Positions 1 through 11,511 of a stretch of DNA of 64,000 bases are shown in pieces. The notes below the pieces were generated by a model, which was not told the DNA's origin, made no database searches, and saw nothing but the letters and a program-made list of their open reading frames with translations. The position numbers were made by a program, and so were the translations under genes. The stretch is taken from assembly GCF_023053635.1 (NCBI RefSeq), contig NC_086172.1:22659501-22723500 (forward strand), read 5' to 3'. The DNA comes from Elgaria multicarinata webbii (taxonomy: Eukaryota; Chordata; Lepidosauria; Squamata; Anguidae). The first letter of the stretch is position 1. Every line of letters starts with the position of its first letter.

Positions 1-309
1 GTAGGACTACATGGTGGATTTTGCCCAGAATGCTTGACTAGGTAGGTCTTGATGGGCATACATTAATTGTCTGGATGGGCGTACATTAATTGATGATGTT
101 TATCCCCATGTCATGAAAAGCATCACCTCTTAATTCCTGGTAGTCAAGGTGTTGTTGAAGCCACAAGACTATAGCTGAGCAATTTCCCCCTCTCATCTGG
201 CAAGCGCAGCATCTGAAGCTACTGGGTGACAGTGTAGTCCTTTACATATCTATCCAGAAGTAAGTCCCATTAAATTCAATGGGGCGTATGCCCATATAAG
301 TGTGTATAG

Positions 310-473
310 CAGACTTCAACCTGACGCCCTCCAGATAGGTTGAATTTCAACTCCCATCACCCCCAACCAGCACGCCCTTGATCATGCAGGCCAGGTGTGA
401 CCATGCTGGCTGGGGATGATGGGAGTTGTAGTCAAACATGTTTGGAGGGCGCCCGCCAGGTTGGGCAAAACTG
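310..473. mobile_element. hAT-type MITE, 164 bp, perfect 8-bp target duplication
   Basis: Begins CAG and ends CTG. The inner arms aactcccatc and gatgggagttgtagt form a foldback. It is flanked by GTGTATAG at 302-309 and 474-481. It is inserted in a short dispersed repeat that starts about 243. Confidence 0.85.
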
Positions 474-519
474 GTGTATAGGCTTGCAACCAAAGTTAAA
501 TTATTTATAGGGACTTAAG

Positions 520-1225
520 AATAGAAGAACATCAGAAGAGCCCTGATGGATCAGACCAGGGGCCACCTAGTCCAGCATTTTGTTCACACAGTGGCCAACC
601 AGCTGTATACAGGAGACCCACAAGCAGGGCATGAGTGCAACAGCACCCTCCTGCCCATGTTCCCCAGCAACTGGTGCATGTAGGCTTACTGCCTCTGATA
701 CTGGAAATAGCATCTAGCCATCAGGACTAAAAGCCATTGATAGCCTTCTCCAGGAATTTGTCTAACACCCTTTTGAAGCCGTCCAAATTGGTGGTCATCA
801 CTACATCTTGTGGTAGCGAATCCCATAGTTTAACTACGCACTGTGTGAAGAAGCGCTTCCTTTTATCTGTCCTGAATGTCCCACCAATCCGCTTCATGGG
901 ATGACCCCGGGTTCTAGTATTATGGGAGAGGGAGAAATATGTCTCCCTAGCCACATTCTCCACACTGTGCATAACTTTGTACACACCTCTGTCAGGTCTC
1001 CCCTTAGCCTCCTCTTTTTCACACTAAACAATCCCAAGTGTTGTAACCTTCCCTCATAGAGGAGATGCTCCAGTCCCTTGATCATTTTATTTGCCCCTTT
1101 CTGCACTTTTTACAGCTCTACAATATCTTTTCTAGGTGCAGTCACCCAGAACTGTTCACAGTAGTCGAAGTGTGGTCGCACCACAGTTTTGTATAAGGGC
1201 AGTACGATTGTCCTCAGCGGCCTCC
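520..1225 (-). mobile_element. CR1-type LINE, 3' end, 5'-truncated
   Basis: Read on the minus strand it ends with the CR1 3' UTR signature GGTCTGATCCATCAGGGCTC near 520-560. Upstream is the C-terminus of the reverse-transcriptase ORF (RFFTQCVVKLWDSLPQDVV then GFKRVLDKFLEKAINGF). The frame is broken towards its 5' side. Confidence 0.85.
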
Positions 1226-1245
1226 AAATGAACACTATAGTTCCT

Positions 1246-2600
1246 CTGGTTAGTCCTGTGCTGTAATCACATCGGAAGGTTGTATATAAATGCTCTTTCC
1301 TAGGCTGCTTAAATACGCTACATTACAATATTTAAAAGTAATCTAAATAAATATTTTCTGGCGTAATGAGATGAACAATAAAAGCACAATTTGCCTTCCC
1401 CCATCTCACATGTGTGTGTGTGTGAAAGGATGTGTACCTGCGTCTGTGACTATGTTTAGTGCTTGCTGAGAATGTATGAGATTACATAAATTAAATGGGT
1501 TTGAGTTCACTCCTTCCAGTGAGTCGTGTTAATTCGTAATCCTACTAATGAACGATGCCATGAATTATAGTGCAATTTCACTTCAGCTGCCTTCTTCTGC
1601 AGAGGTACCAATGGCGCATGCAGATGTGCACAATTATAAAGCTCCACAGAGCGGTATTTTGGGGTCAGTTGTGGCATTTGCACATGTGAGGTCTGTGGGC
1701 CAGTAAAAAGATATGCACGCACTGAACAATTGGGGGTACCTGCAATTGCAAAAGGAAGGAGGGTTTTGGCAAACAGCTTTGTCACACAAAAGAAGCTAAG
1801 CAAAATATTAATCCAGAATGAAAGCGTGGCTTTTAGAGATCAAGCTGCCTTACCAAAGGAGCTAAATTTAATCTGTCAATTATTTAGTGCTTGGAATACG
1901 TCACTTGCACTCTTGACTTCCTCCCCAGCTACAGCATGCAGTCTGTCACGCTATTTACCAGGGTGAGCTTTCTTTCGAATGTCCCCAACCCCCTCGCTCA
2001 TCAGCTCCTTCTTGCCTCTGTTCCATCTCTGTTCAAGTTTCTTTTTCTTTTACCCTGAGCAGTTGCAATGTTCATGAACATTCCAGTCCATCACAGCAGC
2101 TGTGACGAGGCTTCCTCACTTCAATATAGATAGGTAGTCCATCTGAGGATGACAGAATGTTGATCTTAAAGAGATTTCACTGTATAGGTTTTCAGCCTTC
2201 ACTCCTGCAATCTTTTCTGGAATGCTGTAAAATTATATTTGGACCTAAATGTGTGTGTGCGTGCTTGTGTCTATGACATTTTACTGAGCAATGGGGCAGA
2301 AATATAAATGCAGTAATTATAGCCTGTAATATGTTGTAATCAAATAATCTTAGTAATGTCATAGTATTGACAAAACAAGGGGAAATTTCCAATAAATTCT
2401 TGAGATTAACTTTGTTTGAGAATGTATGTCCAATTACAAATATGTAGGACCATGTAGGGTTGCTCCTTTCTAGAAAAGTTGTTTTTCCTGCCCCTGTCTG
2501 GTTTACTGGTGCTAGCGTGCATATGGCTAAGGTGGCCCGGTGTCTTCTTTTAAAGAAGACAGTCCTCTTTTTGAAGGAATGCCCAGAAGGAAAGCAATAT
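1246..2600. other. Intergenic, no gene seen
   Basis: Single-copy-looking AT-rich sequence with a short GT run near 1411-1424. No gene, RNA or clear mobile element recognised. Confidence 0.5.
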
Positions 2601-3300
2601 TAGTCTGTAGCAGTAAAAATAACAAAGAGACTTGTGGCACCTTAAAGGGTAATACATTTGTTTATTCTGGCATAAGCTTTTGTGGACACTGTCCACTTCA
2701 TCAGATGCATGAAGTGGCAGCCTCAAATTGGCTTATGTATGTACACATTCAAGGGAGGTAAACAGCATTGTCAGAGGGAACTAAAATGCAAAAAAGGTAC
2801 ATACAGTGATCATTAGCTTAATGGTTGCCATTCACAAAAGGTTGTTGGGGCAAATACAAGTTCATTACAATGGTGAGCCGATTAACATATTGAAGTGCAA
2901 GAAAATACAATGATTATTACCTGCTCACTTGAGGGAATGGTATTAAAGGCAAAACTGAAGTACTTTGGCCACATAATGAGAAGACAGGATACCCTGGAGA
3001 AGAGGCTGATGATAGGGAAAGTGGAAGGCAAAAGGAAGAGGGGCCGACCAAGGGCAAGTTGGATGGATGATATTCTGGAGGTGACAGACTTGACCTTGGG
3101 GGAGCTAGGGGTGGCAAGGGCCGGACAGAAAGCTCTGGCGTGGGCTGGTCCATGAAGTCACTAAGAAGCAACTGAACGAATAAACAACAAACAAAATTGG
3201 GTGTTAATGTAAATATCATTGCAATGGTGAGCTGATGAGCACATGAATTGCCCTTACTCAAACTCAGGAAACCAGAGTTAAATTTCTTAATGGACTGTTT
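2600..3300. repeat. Unclassified retroelement-terminal repeat, interrupted by Bov-B
   Basis: The text 'gacttgtggcacctt' followed by 'cataagcttttgtgg' and 'cacttcatcagatgcat' is a dispersed reptile/turtle repeat end that I associate loosely with Penelope-like elements. Matching sequence resumes after the Bov-B fragment at about 3200. Classification unsure. Confidence 0.4.
2905..3195 (+). mobile_element. Bov-B/RTE LINE 3' fragment
   Basis: An 86-codon open frame reads LKYFGHIMRRQDTLEKRLM and then GKRKRGRPRASWMDDI. This is the C-terminal region of the Bov-B ORF. It is followed by the family 3' end (gaagtcac...ctgaacgaataaacaac). It is 5'-truncated. Confidence 0.8.
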
Positions 3301-3359
3301 TTCAGCAATTTCACTTGGTATCTATCTTTGAAATTCCTTTGTTCAAGAATGGCAGCTTT

Positions 3360-4135
3360 AAGGTCATTCGCAGGGACTGGGTTTGCATGGTCACCTCAAC
3401 CCCTGGCAATGAAACATAAGCCACCGAGGTTGCCATGGTTTGTCACGTTGTCCAAACCCAGATGGCACGGGTTATTTGAGGGTTAAACATCCTTGGATAA
3501 CCCATGAGTTGTTCTAGGGTTACCTGAGGGTTGTTGAACCCTTGCATAACCTACACTGCCTGGGTTCGCACGACAAATCACAGTGCCCACCTGCTGCAGC
3601 TTGCATATTCAAAATGGGGACCAGCATATGCTGCAACCCTCCGTGACTTAAATAAACGAGTAAATGTTTCCTACAATGTCTTCTAATTCCTTAACATGCT
3701 CCATATTGATATGTAGTATGAAGCTGGGCTGAGCTGCTTGAGTTCTAGACTCAAGTTCTTGCTCTGTGCTTGTGGAGCCTTGCTTGTGTTAGGCCAAGCT
3801 GTATGGTCACCGCACTTTCCATCCACACTACGTTTTGCCATCACATCAGACTCTGTGACATGGTTCACATGTATTATTATTATTATTATTTATTTATATA
3901 GCACCATCAATGTACATGGTGCTGTACAGAGTAAAACAGTAAATAGCAAGACCCTGCCGCATAGAGGATAGGTTGTCATTGAATCATGGGTTGTCGTTAC
4001 ATGTGAAACCTGCGCTATGGTTTAACCACAAACAACCCAGGAAGAGAAGCCATGATTTGTTGCGGGTTTGTGAATTCAGCCCATAGTCTGGGGTGTCATT
4101 ACTTCTGAACTGGGTAGTTCTTACTGTGCAAGTGG
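3360..4135. repeat. Palindromic foldback region with an inserted LINE tail
   Basis: Repeated gggttgtc/gacaaccc-type and gttacatgtgaaacc/ggttcacatg arms on either side of an L2-like 3' tail at 3873-3965. Boundaries were not resolved. Confidence 0.35.
3873..3965 (-). mobile_element. L2-like LINE 3' tail (ATT)n
   Basis: (ATT)n followed by tatatagcaccatcaatgta and catggtgctgtacagagta. The same end occurs with coding sequence at 4829-5262 and again at 43733-43815. Confidence 0.65.
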
Positions 4136-4682
4136 ATTGGTTTTGTGTTTAAACACATGTGTTCTAGTAAGCTCATGCCTCCTTTTTCCTCAGGGGAGAA
4201 ATACACCAGCAAAATCTGGATATTGTGGAACACTATTCTAGTGATACATAGCTATATTCATAATTCTGTTCAAGTTTGTTTCTGCAAATGTGTGTGGGCT
4301 GGAAATGGCCCTAGAACAGCTGGCATTCATGGCTGAGAAACTGTGGCTTTGCAGAAACGCACACGCCCCAAGCTCACCGCAGAGAGCTGGCGAAATGATT
4401 AGGCTGTCTTGGGAGCAAGAATGGCCACCTTCAAGGTTCATCTAGCAGCTAACATATCCCAGATTATACTGCTGGTAATTTGATGGATAAGACTGTGATC
4501 TCTCTTCCATCTGACTCACTAAAATGGCAGTGTTTGAAAATCAAAAACACACCATAATGCTAGTTCTCTGGCATGTGCTTAGAAAGCCGGGCGATACTTC
4601 AGATGCGCTGGCAATCCGCCACGTTGGATGATCACATTCTACCAGTTTTTTAATTCATCAACATCTTTGGTGAGCTGTAATA

Positions 4683-4684
<2 letters not shown>

Positions 4685-4725
<41 letters not shown>
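4685..4725. repeat. (GT)n microsatellite
   Basis: About 20 GT units. Confidence 0.95.
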
Positions 4726-4727
<2 letters not shown>

Positions 4728-4826
4728 AATCTGTTCCCATACATTTGTTCCAGATGTCACGGAAAGGATTTTCTCACATAATGCTTATACGCCCTTTAAT
4801 TTTTGGCTCAGACTAGTGTCAACAAC

Positions 4827-4828
<2 letters not shown>

Positions 4829-4869
<41 letters not shown>

Positions 4870-5262
4870 TATTTATTTATATAGCACCATCAATGTACAT
4901 GGTGCTGTACAGAGTAAAACAATAAATAGCAAGACCCTGCCGCATAGGCTTACATTCTAATAAAACCATAATAAAACAATAAGGAGGGGAAGAGAAAGCA
5001 AACAGGCACAGGGTAGGGTAAACAGGCACTGGGTAGGGTAAAACTAACAGTATAAAGTCAGAACAAAATCAAGTTTTAAAAGCTTTAGGAAAAAGAAAAG
5101 TTTTTAGCTGAGCTTTAAAAGCTGCGGTTGAACTTGTAGTTCTCAAATGTTCTGGTAGAGCGTTCCAGGCATAAGGGGCAGCAGAAGAAAATGGACGAAG
5201 CCGAGCAGTTTGGTTCATGGTCCACCATGTTTTTATGATACAAATAAGAGGAAAAGAAGGCA
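4829..5262 (-). mobile_element. L2-like LINE, 3' end with ORF2 C-terminus
   Basis: On the minus strand an open frame ends LRPFSSAAPYAWNALPEHLR and then FKAQLKTFLFPKAF, the usual C-terminus of L2-clade ORF2. A short 3' UTR and an (AAT)n tail of about 14 units at 4829-4870 follow. It is strongly 5'-truncated. Confidence 0.75.
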
Positions 5263-5275
5263 TAATACACTAAAG

Positions 5276-5388
5276 CAGCCTTTGCCAACCTGGTGCTCCC
5301 CAGATATTTTGGACCTGAACTCCCATCCGCCTCAGGCAGCATGGCCAATACTTAGGAATGCTGGGATTTGTAGTTGGAAGCAAGGCTG
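5276..5388. mobile_element. hAT-type MITE, same foldback family as 310-473
   Basis: CAG...CTG ends with inner arms ctgaactcccatc and gatttgtagttgg. No clean duplication remains, so it is an older copy. Confidence 0.55.
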
Positions 5389-5598
5389 AAAATCCACCAA
5401 CCTGAGCATATTATTACAGTAAGACTTTACTACATGTTGTTCATGGAAGGTATGTCTATCAATGGTTGCTTAGTCATGATGGCTAAGTTGCAAACACAGT
5501 ATGTCACTTAATACCAGCTGTTGAATGGCAATCTATTAGCCTCATGTCCTGCTTGCGGGATTCCTCAAGGCATCCAGTTAGCCAGAGGCTGATGGCCT

Positions 5599-5735
5599 GT
5601 CCATCTTTCCCAAACTTAGGCTGGCAGATGTTGCTGAACTGCAGCTCGCATAATTGTCAGACATTGGCCAAGCTGGCTTGGGATGAGAGTTGTAGTCCAA
5701 CAGCATCTAGGGATCCAAGGTTGGGAAAGACTAGA
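5599..5735. mobile_element. hAT-type MITE, same foldback family
   Basis: Inverted ends ctttcccaaacttaggc and ccaaggttgggaaag; inner gagagttgtagtccaacagc. Boundaries approximate. Confidence 0.55.
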
Positions 5736-5763
5736 ATAGAGGGACCTCTGTTCTGATGCTGCT

Positions 5764-6170
5764 GGGCTTCTCTTATGTTCATGGCCAACAGGGCTCCTTC
5801 CCACTGTGGCTGGGTTCAGACAGCATGATAACCCACACTCGAGGGTTGAGTATGGGTTGAGTGTGGCTTGTTGTTGTTGAAACATGACTTGTGATGTCTG
5901 AAGCCAGCCGTGATAACAAACCATGGCTTGTTAACCATGAACAACCCATAAAGAGAACCCATGGTTTGTTGTTGGATTGTGAACCATGAGTTGTTCGTTG
6001 TTAACAAAACATATTTTGTAATTGCAGCTGGGGTCAGACAACACAATAACCCATGTTTCAACAACAAGCCACACTCAACCCATACTTAACCCTTGAGTGT
6101 GGGTTATTATGCTGTCCGAACCCACCACAGAGGTAAGGAGCCCTGTTGGCCATGAACATAAGAGAAGCCC
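5764..6170. repeat. Large foldback element with ~120-bp inverted arms
   Basis: The left arm from gggcttctcttatgttcatg (5764) reads as the reverse complement of the right arm ending at 6170. It continues through gttcagacagcatgataacc and on to the inner cttgttgttgaaacatg, with about 90% or better identity by eye. About 160 bp separate the arms. Confidence 0.8.
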
Positions 6171-6330
6171 TCATCCTTGAAAAGACCCAGGCTGATACAA
6201 CTTCCAGATTAGAGCATTCACATCTGCACACACGTGAATTCATAAATTAACCAAATCCATGGTATAGAATAGGAGATGTTCTGGAGTTCTTTCTCCTCTT
6301 CCAAAACACAATCACCTACTTCCTTTGTAA

Positions 6331-6425
6331 GTAAACCGCCCAGAGAGTTGTAAACTGCCCAGAGAGCTTCGGTTATGGGGCGGTATATAAATGTAATAAA
6401 TAAATAAATAGAAATAAATAAATAA
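6331..6425 (+). mobile_element. L2-like LINE/SINE 3' tail
   Basis: gtaaactgcccagagagctt then cggttatggggcggtatata and an (AAAT)n tail. Confidence 0.65.
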
Positions 6426-6429
6426 GTGT

Positions 6430-7595
6430 GTCTACTTTACCACATAGACCAGACCAGGGGGGCATTGAATATCAGGCCCACCAGCCAAATCCAGTTCTCC
6501 TGCATTCTCCAGATGGCAATGCCCCCATTCCCTGACCCCCTTTCTCCAACTGCTGACCATTTTAGTGTTTTTCTGACTTTTTTCTATTCCAAAAGGTTGA
6601 AATGCCTCTCCTAAAGCTTGTTTGCAGTAAGAGCTTTTAGCAACAACAAGAACAACTAAAAACCAATTTAGCTGGCATTTTTGATGTTTGTGGCATTTTG
6701 GCCACACCCCTTTTGTCTTTGGCCCCTCCCACCAGTCAAATGCAGCCTCTGGGAGCTTCTCCACATTGAATTTGGCCCTCAGGTGGAAAGAACTTTGCTC
6801 CCCTAAAGCCTCTTTCCTTTAGGGGGTCACTCGGTGGCACCAGCACCCTGAATGGGGCCCTAAAAACAATACTCAACTACTGGTTTTGTGTGTTTTTCTG
6901 AGTTACTTAGAAGTCATTTGTGTCTAATGAAGAATTTTTTGGGGGGGTCACGTTTGGGATAGAAGCCTTTTAAATAAAGCCACTTGTTTTATTGCCTTTC
7001 AGTTATACTGAAACATGAAGCTTATGCAACAGGGCAGCTTAACAGATTGCTGGAATGTGCCTTTTCATTTTTCCCGGTTGGTACTCGAGAAAGCGTTTAC
7101 TGGCACCTGGGGAAAAAGAAAAGAACTGCTGAAGCCCATGCCTTGCACCTGCTCTTCCCCACGCCTCAACTCAGCATCTTTTCCAGAAGGACATTTTCAC
7201 TATTTAATTTTTTTTTAAAAAAATACTCCTAAGTTTTGCAGCAATACTGCAACATAATGAAAACAAAAGTCAAAGCAAGCAGGTCAAATTTTCTTTACAC
7301 ATGGCAGTGAACTTGGATAATGTTTCAGCCTGCAGGTATTCTTAGGTTGATGACAAACAAATTGCATTTTTGCATCTGATGGTCAAAGGTCAAAAGACAA
7401 CCATCTTAAGGGGCAAAAGAGAGAAATATTTCTTGCACTAATTAAAACCAAGGGCTCTTAGTCAAGCTCACTACTTTCCGCCCTTCGATTTATTTAGTGC
7501 ACTGTATGATGCGCTTCCCCAAAAAGCTCCAAGAGACTTAGATAATAACTAGCTGATGTAGCCAGCATTGCTCAGAATCACAGAATTATTCCTGG
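6430..7595. other. Intergenic, no gene seen
   Basis: No recognisable gene or repeat. Open frames here are short and show no family resemblance. Confidence 0.5.
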
Positions 7596-7599
7596 CCTG

Positions 7600-7675
7600 A
7601 AGCAAAAGAGCTTCGGCTATTGGGCGGTATAAAAATGTAATAAACAAACAAACAAACAAATAAATAAATAAAAGA
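7600..7675 (+). mobile_element. L2-like LINE/SINE 3' tail
   Basis: agagcttcggctattgggcg then gtataaaaatgtaata, ending in AAAC/AAAT repeats. Confidence 0.65.
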
Positions 7676-7714
7676 GCATTCAGCTTGCCTCCTGCACCGC
7701 AGGCATAGCTAGAA

Positions 7715-7850
7715 CAGGGGTAGGCAGAACGTCGATCTCTGGATGGTTTGGACTTCAATTCTCTGCATTCCTGACTATTGGGCCATGCTGAGAGGGGCTT
7801 CTGGGAGTTCAAGTCCAAAACATCTGAGCGCTACCTTTGGCCCACCTCTG
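7715..7850. mobile_element. hAT-type MITE, foldback family of 310-473
   Basis: CAGGGGTAGGCAGA at the left and TTTGGCCCACCTCTG at the right, with inner arms ttggacttcaattctc and ctgggagttcaagtcc. The flanks agctagaa and ctttagaa may be a decayed 8-bp duplication. Confidence 0.65.
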
Positions 7851-8087
7851 CTTTAGAATGCAAAGGCTCGCCAGCTCTCCCAAACTAGAAATTACCAATA
7901 CCCAGTGAATTAAATGAAAATGTAACAAAGTCAAGGGGCTTCTTCGCACAAAATAAGGCACGCTCACGATGGGCCATTCACTGAAGTTCATGGGTCCTTT
8001 TGATAACATCGGCAACCTCCTGCACATCTTCTGTGCCTTCACTCTGTAATTCCTTAAAAACAAACAAAAAAAAAAACCACCCTGTGA

Positions 8088-8616
8088 TAGGGTGACCATA
8101 TTTTGGAAACCAAAAAGGAGGACAACCCGAACATAGCCTTGGTCACATGTCTGATTTTACAGCACACATTTAAGACAAATCTGTTCTACAAAATAATTTT
8201 AAAACCTCAATTATTAAAAAATTCCTAACAAATCAATGGATGAATGGATCTGTTTCAAATTTAGTATGGCTGAAGCTCTACCTAAAACGTATCATGGTGC
8301 GAAGTTTCATCTCTTTATCTTTAAAAATGATGATTTTAAAAATAATAATTTTAAAACCTCAATTATTAAAAAATTCCTAAAAAATCAATGGATAAATGGA
8401 TCTGTTTCAAATTTGGTATGACTAAAGCCCTTCCTAAGAGCTACCATTGTGCCAAGTTTCATGTCTTTAGCTTTAAAAATGACGGAGTTATAAGCATTTT
8501 TGTTAATTCCCATTAGAGTTGCTCTTTGGCTGGGGAAGATTGGGAAAATCCGGATTTCCCCTCCCCCCCAGACTTGTCCCCCAAATCCGGGCAAATCCGG
8601 TCATATGGTCACCCTA
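8088..8616. mobile_element. Non-autonomous DNA element with TAGGGTGACCATAT ends and internal tandem duplication
   Basis: Terminal inverted repeats tagggtgaccata (8088) and tatggtcaccct (8604-8615). Inside, a unit of about 130 bp beginning ttttaaaacctcaattatta occurs twice, at about 8198 and 8350 (period about 152 bp). A related double unit lies at 47.6-47.9 kb in the opposite orientation. Confidence 0.7.
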
Positions 8617-8995
8617 CGTGATATCCTGATTCTGCTGAAATAACTCAGGATTTCCTAATGGATACAGAAATGCTACAAATCACCCACTAGAGGGTGCTGT
8701 CCCATTCAGGGTTATGAGCAGCAAGAGGAGGGGAAGTTTTCCATTATAGACCACGTGGTTGCCCCTCTCCAGTCGTGTAATACAGTCCCATTACGACTGC
8801 ACAAGAGAAGCAGGAAGCAAGATCGCGGTAAGGAAACGTGATTTCCCCTTAATTTAAAGGTTAATAGGGGTTGAGACAATCTCAGTGACTGAACAGGGCA
8901 GGCAGTAATGTTAAGGGAAAACCCAATTAGGAATTGGGGCGGGGGAGGAATGCCTAAAATGCACCAAAGAATTGAATATATTAAAGGGACTATTG

Positions 8996-9113
8996 GTCCT
9001 TAGCTATACCTAAGGATTATCCCAGGCAAACGGATACCTGCCTGCTCCCGGTATCCCCTGTGTGTCATTTGGATGTACAGGGATGATCCCGGGATCCTGG
9101 TCTAGCCATGGCC
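8996..9113. mobile_element. Harbinger-like MITE (GGCCTTAGCTAGACC family)
   Basis: Ends gtccttagctataccta and ctggtctagccatggcc, flanked by TTG at 8993-8995 and 9114-9116. Internal tcccctgtgtgtcatttgg is shared with the other copies. Confidence 0.7.
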
Positions 9114-9135
9114 TTGGAAAGATGAAGGTTTATGT

Positions 9136-9271
9136 CAGGGGCATGCAACTTGCATCCCTCCAGCTGTTGTTGAGTTGTAACTCCCATCAGCGATAGCCAG
9201 CACAGTCAATGGCAGAGGCTGATGGGAGCTGCAGTTCAACTACTGGAGTGCCATACTTTGTCCCACATCTG
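9136..9271. mobile_element. hAT-type MITE, foldback family of 310-473
   Basis: CAGGGGCATGCAACTTG on the left and TTTGTCCCACATCTG on the right; inner arms tgtaactcccatcag and ctgatgggagctgcag. Confidence 0.65.
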
Positions 9272-9279
9272 GATTAAAT

Positions 9280-10340
9280 TGCATATAGTTTTCAGGAGCC
9301 AGTAGTGCTTCACAGCAATTATGTATCAAGGGTTTTAATACAGGGATGGAAGAGCAGAAGACAGGATTCTGATAGGCAAGTAATAGAAAAGAGAGGCATG
9401 CAGTTTACAGCCTCCTCCCCCTTCCCCAACAGCAAGGAGTAGTAAGTCACCACCTATAGTAAAAAGCAGTGACAGGAGCTGAAAACAATGGTACTTTTCT
9501 TTTGCCAAGATTCGATTCAAATGTCTCCCCCATCTTTCACCAATTTTGACGCAAGAGCTAAAAGGGACAGCCTTATGTACATCCCAACAACCCTGTGAGG
9601 TAGATTGAATGCTAGGCCAGGTTTACACCTGCAGTAGAAGTAAGGCAGCATGGACTGTAGGACGAGATTACATGTCAAATGCTTGCCTGAATTAAAATTT
9701 TCCTGCAGGAAAATGTTTTGTCCGCAGGGAGAAGGCTAAGCCAGAATTGCCCTGCAACTAGTGTCTTTGAACCAGGTGTTTTTATTTTATTTTTGCATAA
9801 TCTCAGCCAACCTTCTTTGGCTAAGCAGGCATTTTGAACCCAGGTCTGGTTTCCTTGATTAGCATAAAACACACTGAACACTTGCGACACAAGGGCTATC
9901 TTCACAGCACCTAGTTGGTGCTGCATTCCCCCCAAACCCTGTGCTTTCACTCCTGCAGGGTTGCTCCGGATAATCCCTATGCCAAGTAGTAAGCGTGAGG
10001 TTTAGGGTGGTTATCCGCCCCCTCCCTGTCGTCCCTCCCTGAGACTAGGGGGTGGGGGGAGAGGCGACAGCAGCTTGGGGGAGGGGAGAAAATAAGTTCT
10101 TTTTGGAGGAGGCAACGGAGATGGCAGCAGCTTGGGGAAAGAAAATAAACTCCTCTCTCCATGGCCAGGCAGTCCAGGGCACTCCAGCATCCATTCCACT
10201 CACAGGCCCGCCCCCTGGTGGGCTGCGACCAGTTAGGTGTGGCCTTCTTCTGGGAACGTCCCTGGAGCAGCTATGGAGGACAGACCGGCAGAAGGGCCAG
10301 GCTGCCCTAGCTCTGGCTGGAAAAGTTGGGGTAAGTCTCT
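9280..10340. other. Intergenic; GC-rich stretch at 9950-10340
   Basis: No gene recognised. The GC-rich part supports open frames up to 103 aa on both strands but shows no splice structure, conserved motif or CpG-island density. Confidence 0.45.
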
Positions 10341-10346
10341 GACTCT

Positions 10347-10467
10347 TCAGTGGCACACCTTCATCTCTTTGACTTGGGCTGGCTCCGAATCTGCGCGGCG
10401 TCAGTTAGATGACGCAGCCACAGATTCGAAGCCACTCCAGGGCAAAAATCTGAAGGTGCGCCGCTGA
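10347..10467. mobile_element. Short palindromic MITE, 121 bp
   Basis: Inverted arms ttcagtggcacaccttca and tgaaggtgcgccgctgaa, with inner gaatctg and cagattc. No target duplication was seen. Confidence 0.5.
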
Positions 10468-10469
10468 AA

Positions 10470-11510
10470 ACTTGCTGCTTCAAAGCAAAATATATGCATC
10501 CTCCATAGGATATACAAACACTGATGAGCCATGACCAAGCATTTACTGTTTTTAAATAGCTGAAGGCTGAAAGCAAAAGGTCACACACATGCAAGGTTTT
10601 ACTAATTTGTACTGACTGCAAACTGACAGGATCATTAATCAATCCAAATATTACAAGTTCGGCAGATTGCATTGCCTTTCCCCTTTCAAGCAAAGCCATC
10701 CTGGATAAGCAGGTGAAGAGACCGTGCGATAAAGCTAACCAGCCATCTGAAGATGTGAATGCAAGATGTCACACTTGCAACGTTTAGCACCTCGAGTCCA
10801 ATTCAAATGGATGACATTCAATTAATCCCATTGTTTCCCACCTCAGGACAACAAAGGGATGCGAGTTATCTTCACAGAACAGAAAGACTGGGAGTTTTGT
10901 TAAGCAGAAGGTTGCACCACCAAGCCTGAATTTTGACCATACGGAGATTTATGCCATTACTGCTGATCACTCATTCTGTTTCAGAACTGTTCTATGGATG
11001 TATTCAGAGTTTTTAACCCCATTCAATGACAGCACTTTAATAACTAATGTGCTGATAAGAATGAATTCCTAACGGAGGAATCTCACTTTCACACCAACGT
11101 AGGTGCAACTGTCCAGCGGGATCCCATTCAACATCTAAGCCTCCTGGAGATATTTCTAATCATTGCAATGAATTTTCCCAGAGCAATACACTTAACCATA
11201 AGTTTCACCAAGGGCCAAACTAGACACAATGTCAAATCATGCAATTAGCTGTTGCGTGAATGGGTTTAAGAAGCAGCTGTGGTGGCAAATGAACTGGCAT
11301 GACGGAACGATGTTAGTAATTTAACCCTACTAAAGTCCTGATTTGAACCCTCTTTTCCCTTCTATTTATCGCTGGAGGAAAGCTTCCAGAGGTATGCAAA
11401 GGGCCCCAGTTCAGATCAGGATCGTGTTTTGGAGTAATGCCTCCCCCACCCCATGGTCTTGATCAAAAATGTTTAAAATCCAAATCACAGAAGTGCTAAT
11501 GACACAATGC
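10470..11510. other. Intergenic, no gene seen
   Basis: Unremarkable sequence; no recognised gene, RNA or repeat. Confidence 0.45.
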
Positions 11511-11511
11511 T

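Noticed and set aside
2917-3261. 114-aa minus-strand frame
   Set aside because: It is a shadow of the Bov-B fragment, whose coding sense is the plus strand.
4687-4884. Frame encoding alternating Val-Cys and poly-Ile
   Set aside because: It is a translation of the (GT)n and (ATT)n microsatellites.
8080-8625. Target duplication for the TAGGGTGACC element
   Set aside because: The flanks (ctgtga and cgtgata) resemble each other only with an offset, so no duplication length can be claimed.
10045-10356. 103-aa and 96-aa frames on opposite strands near 10.1-10.3 kb
   Set aside because: No conserved motif, splice structure or start context; the region is simply GC-rich.
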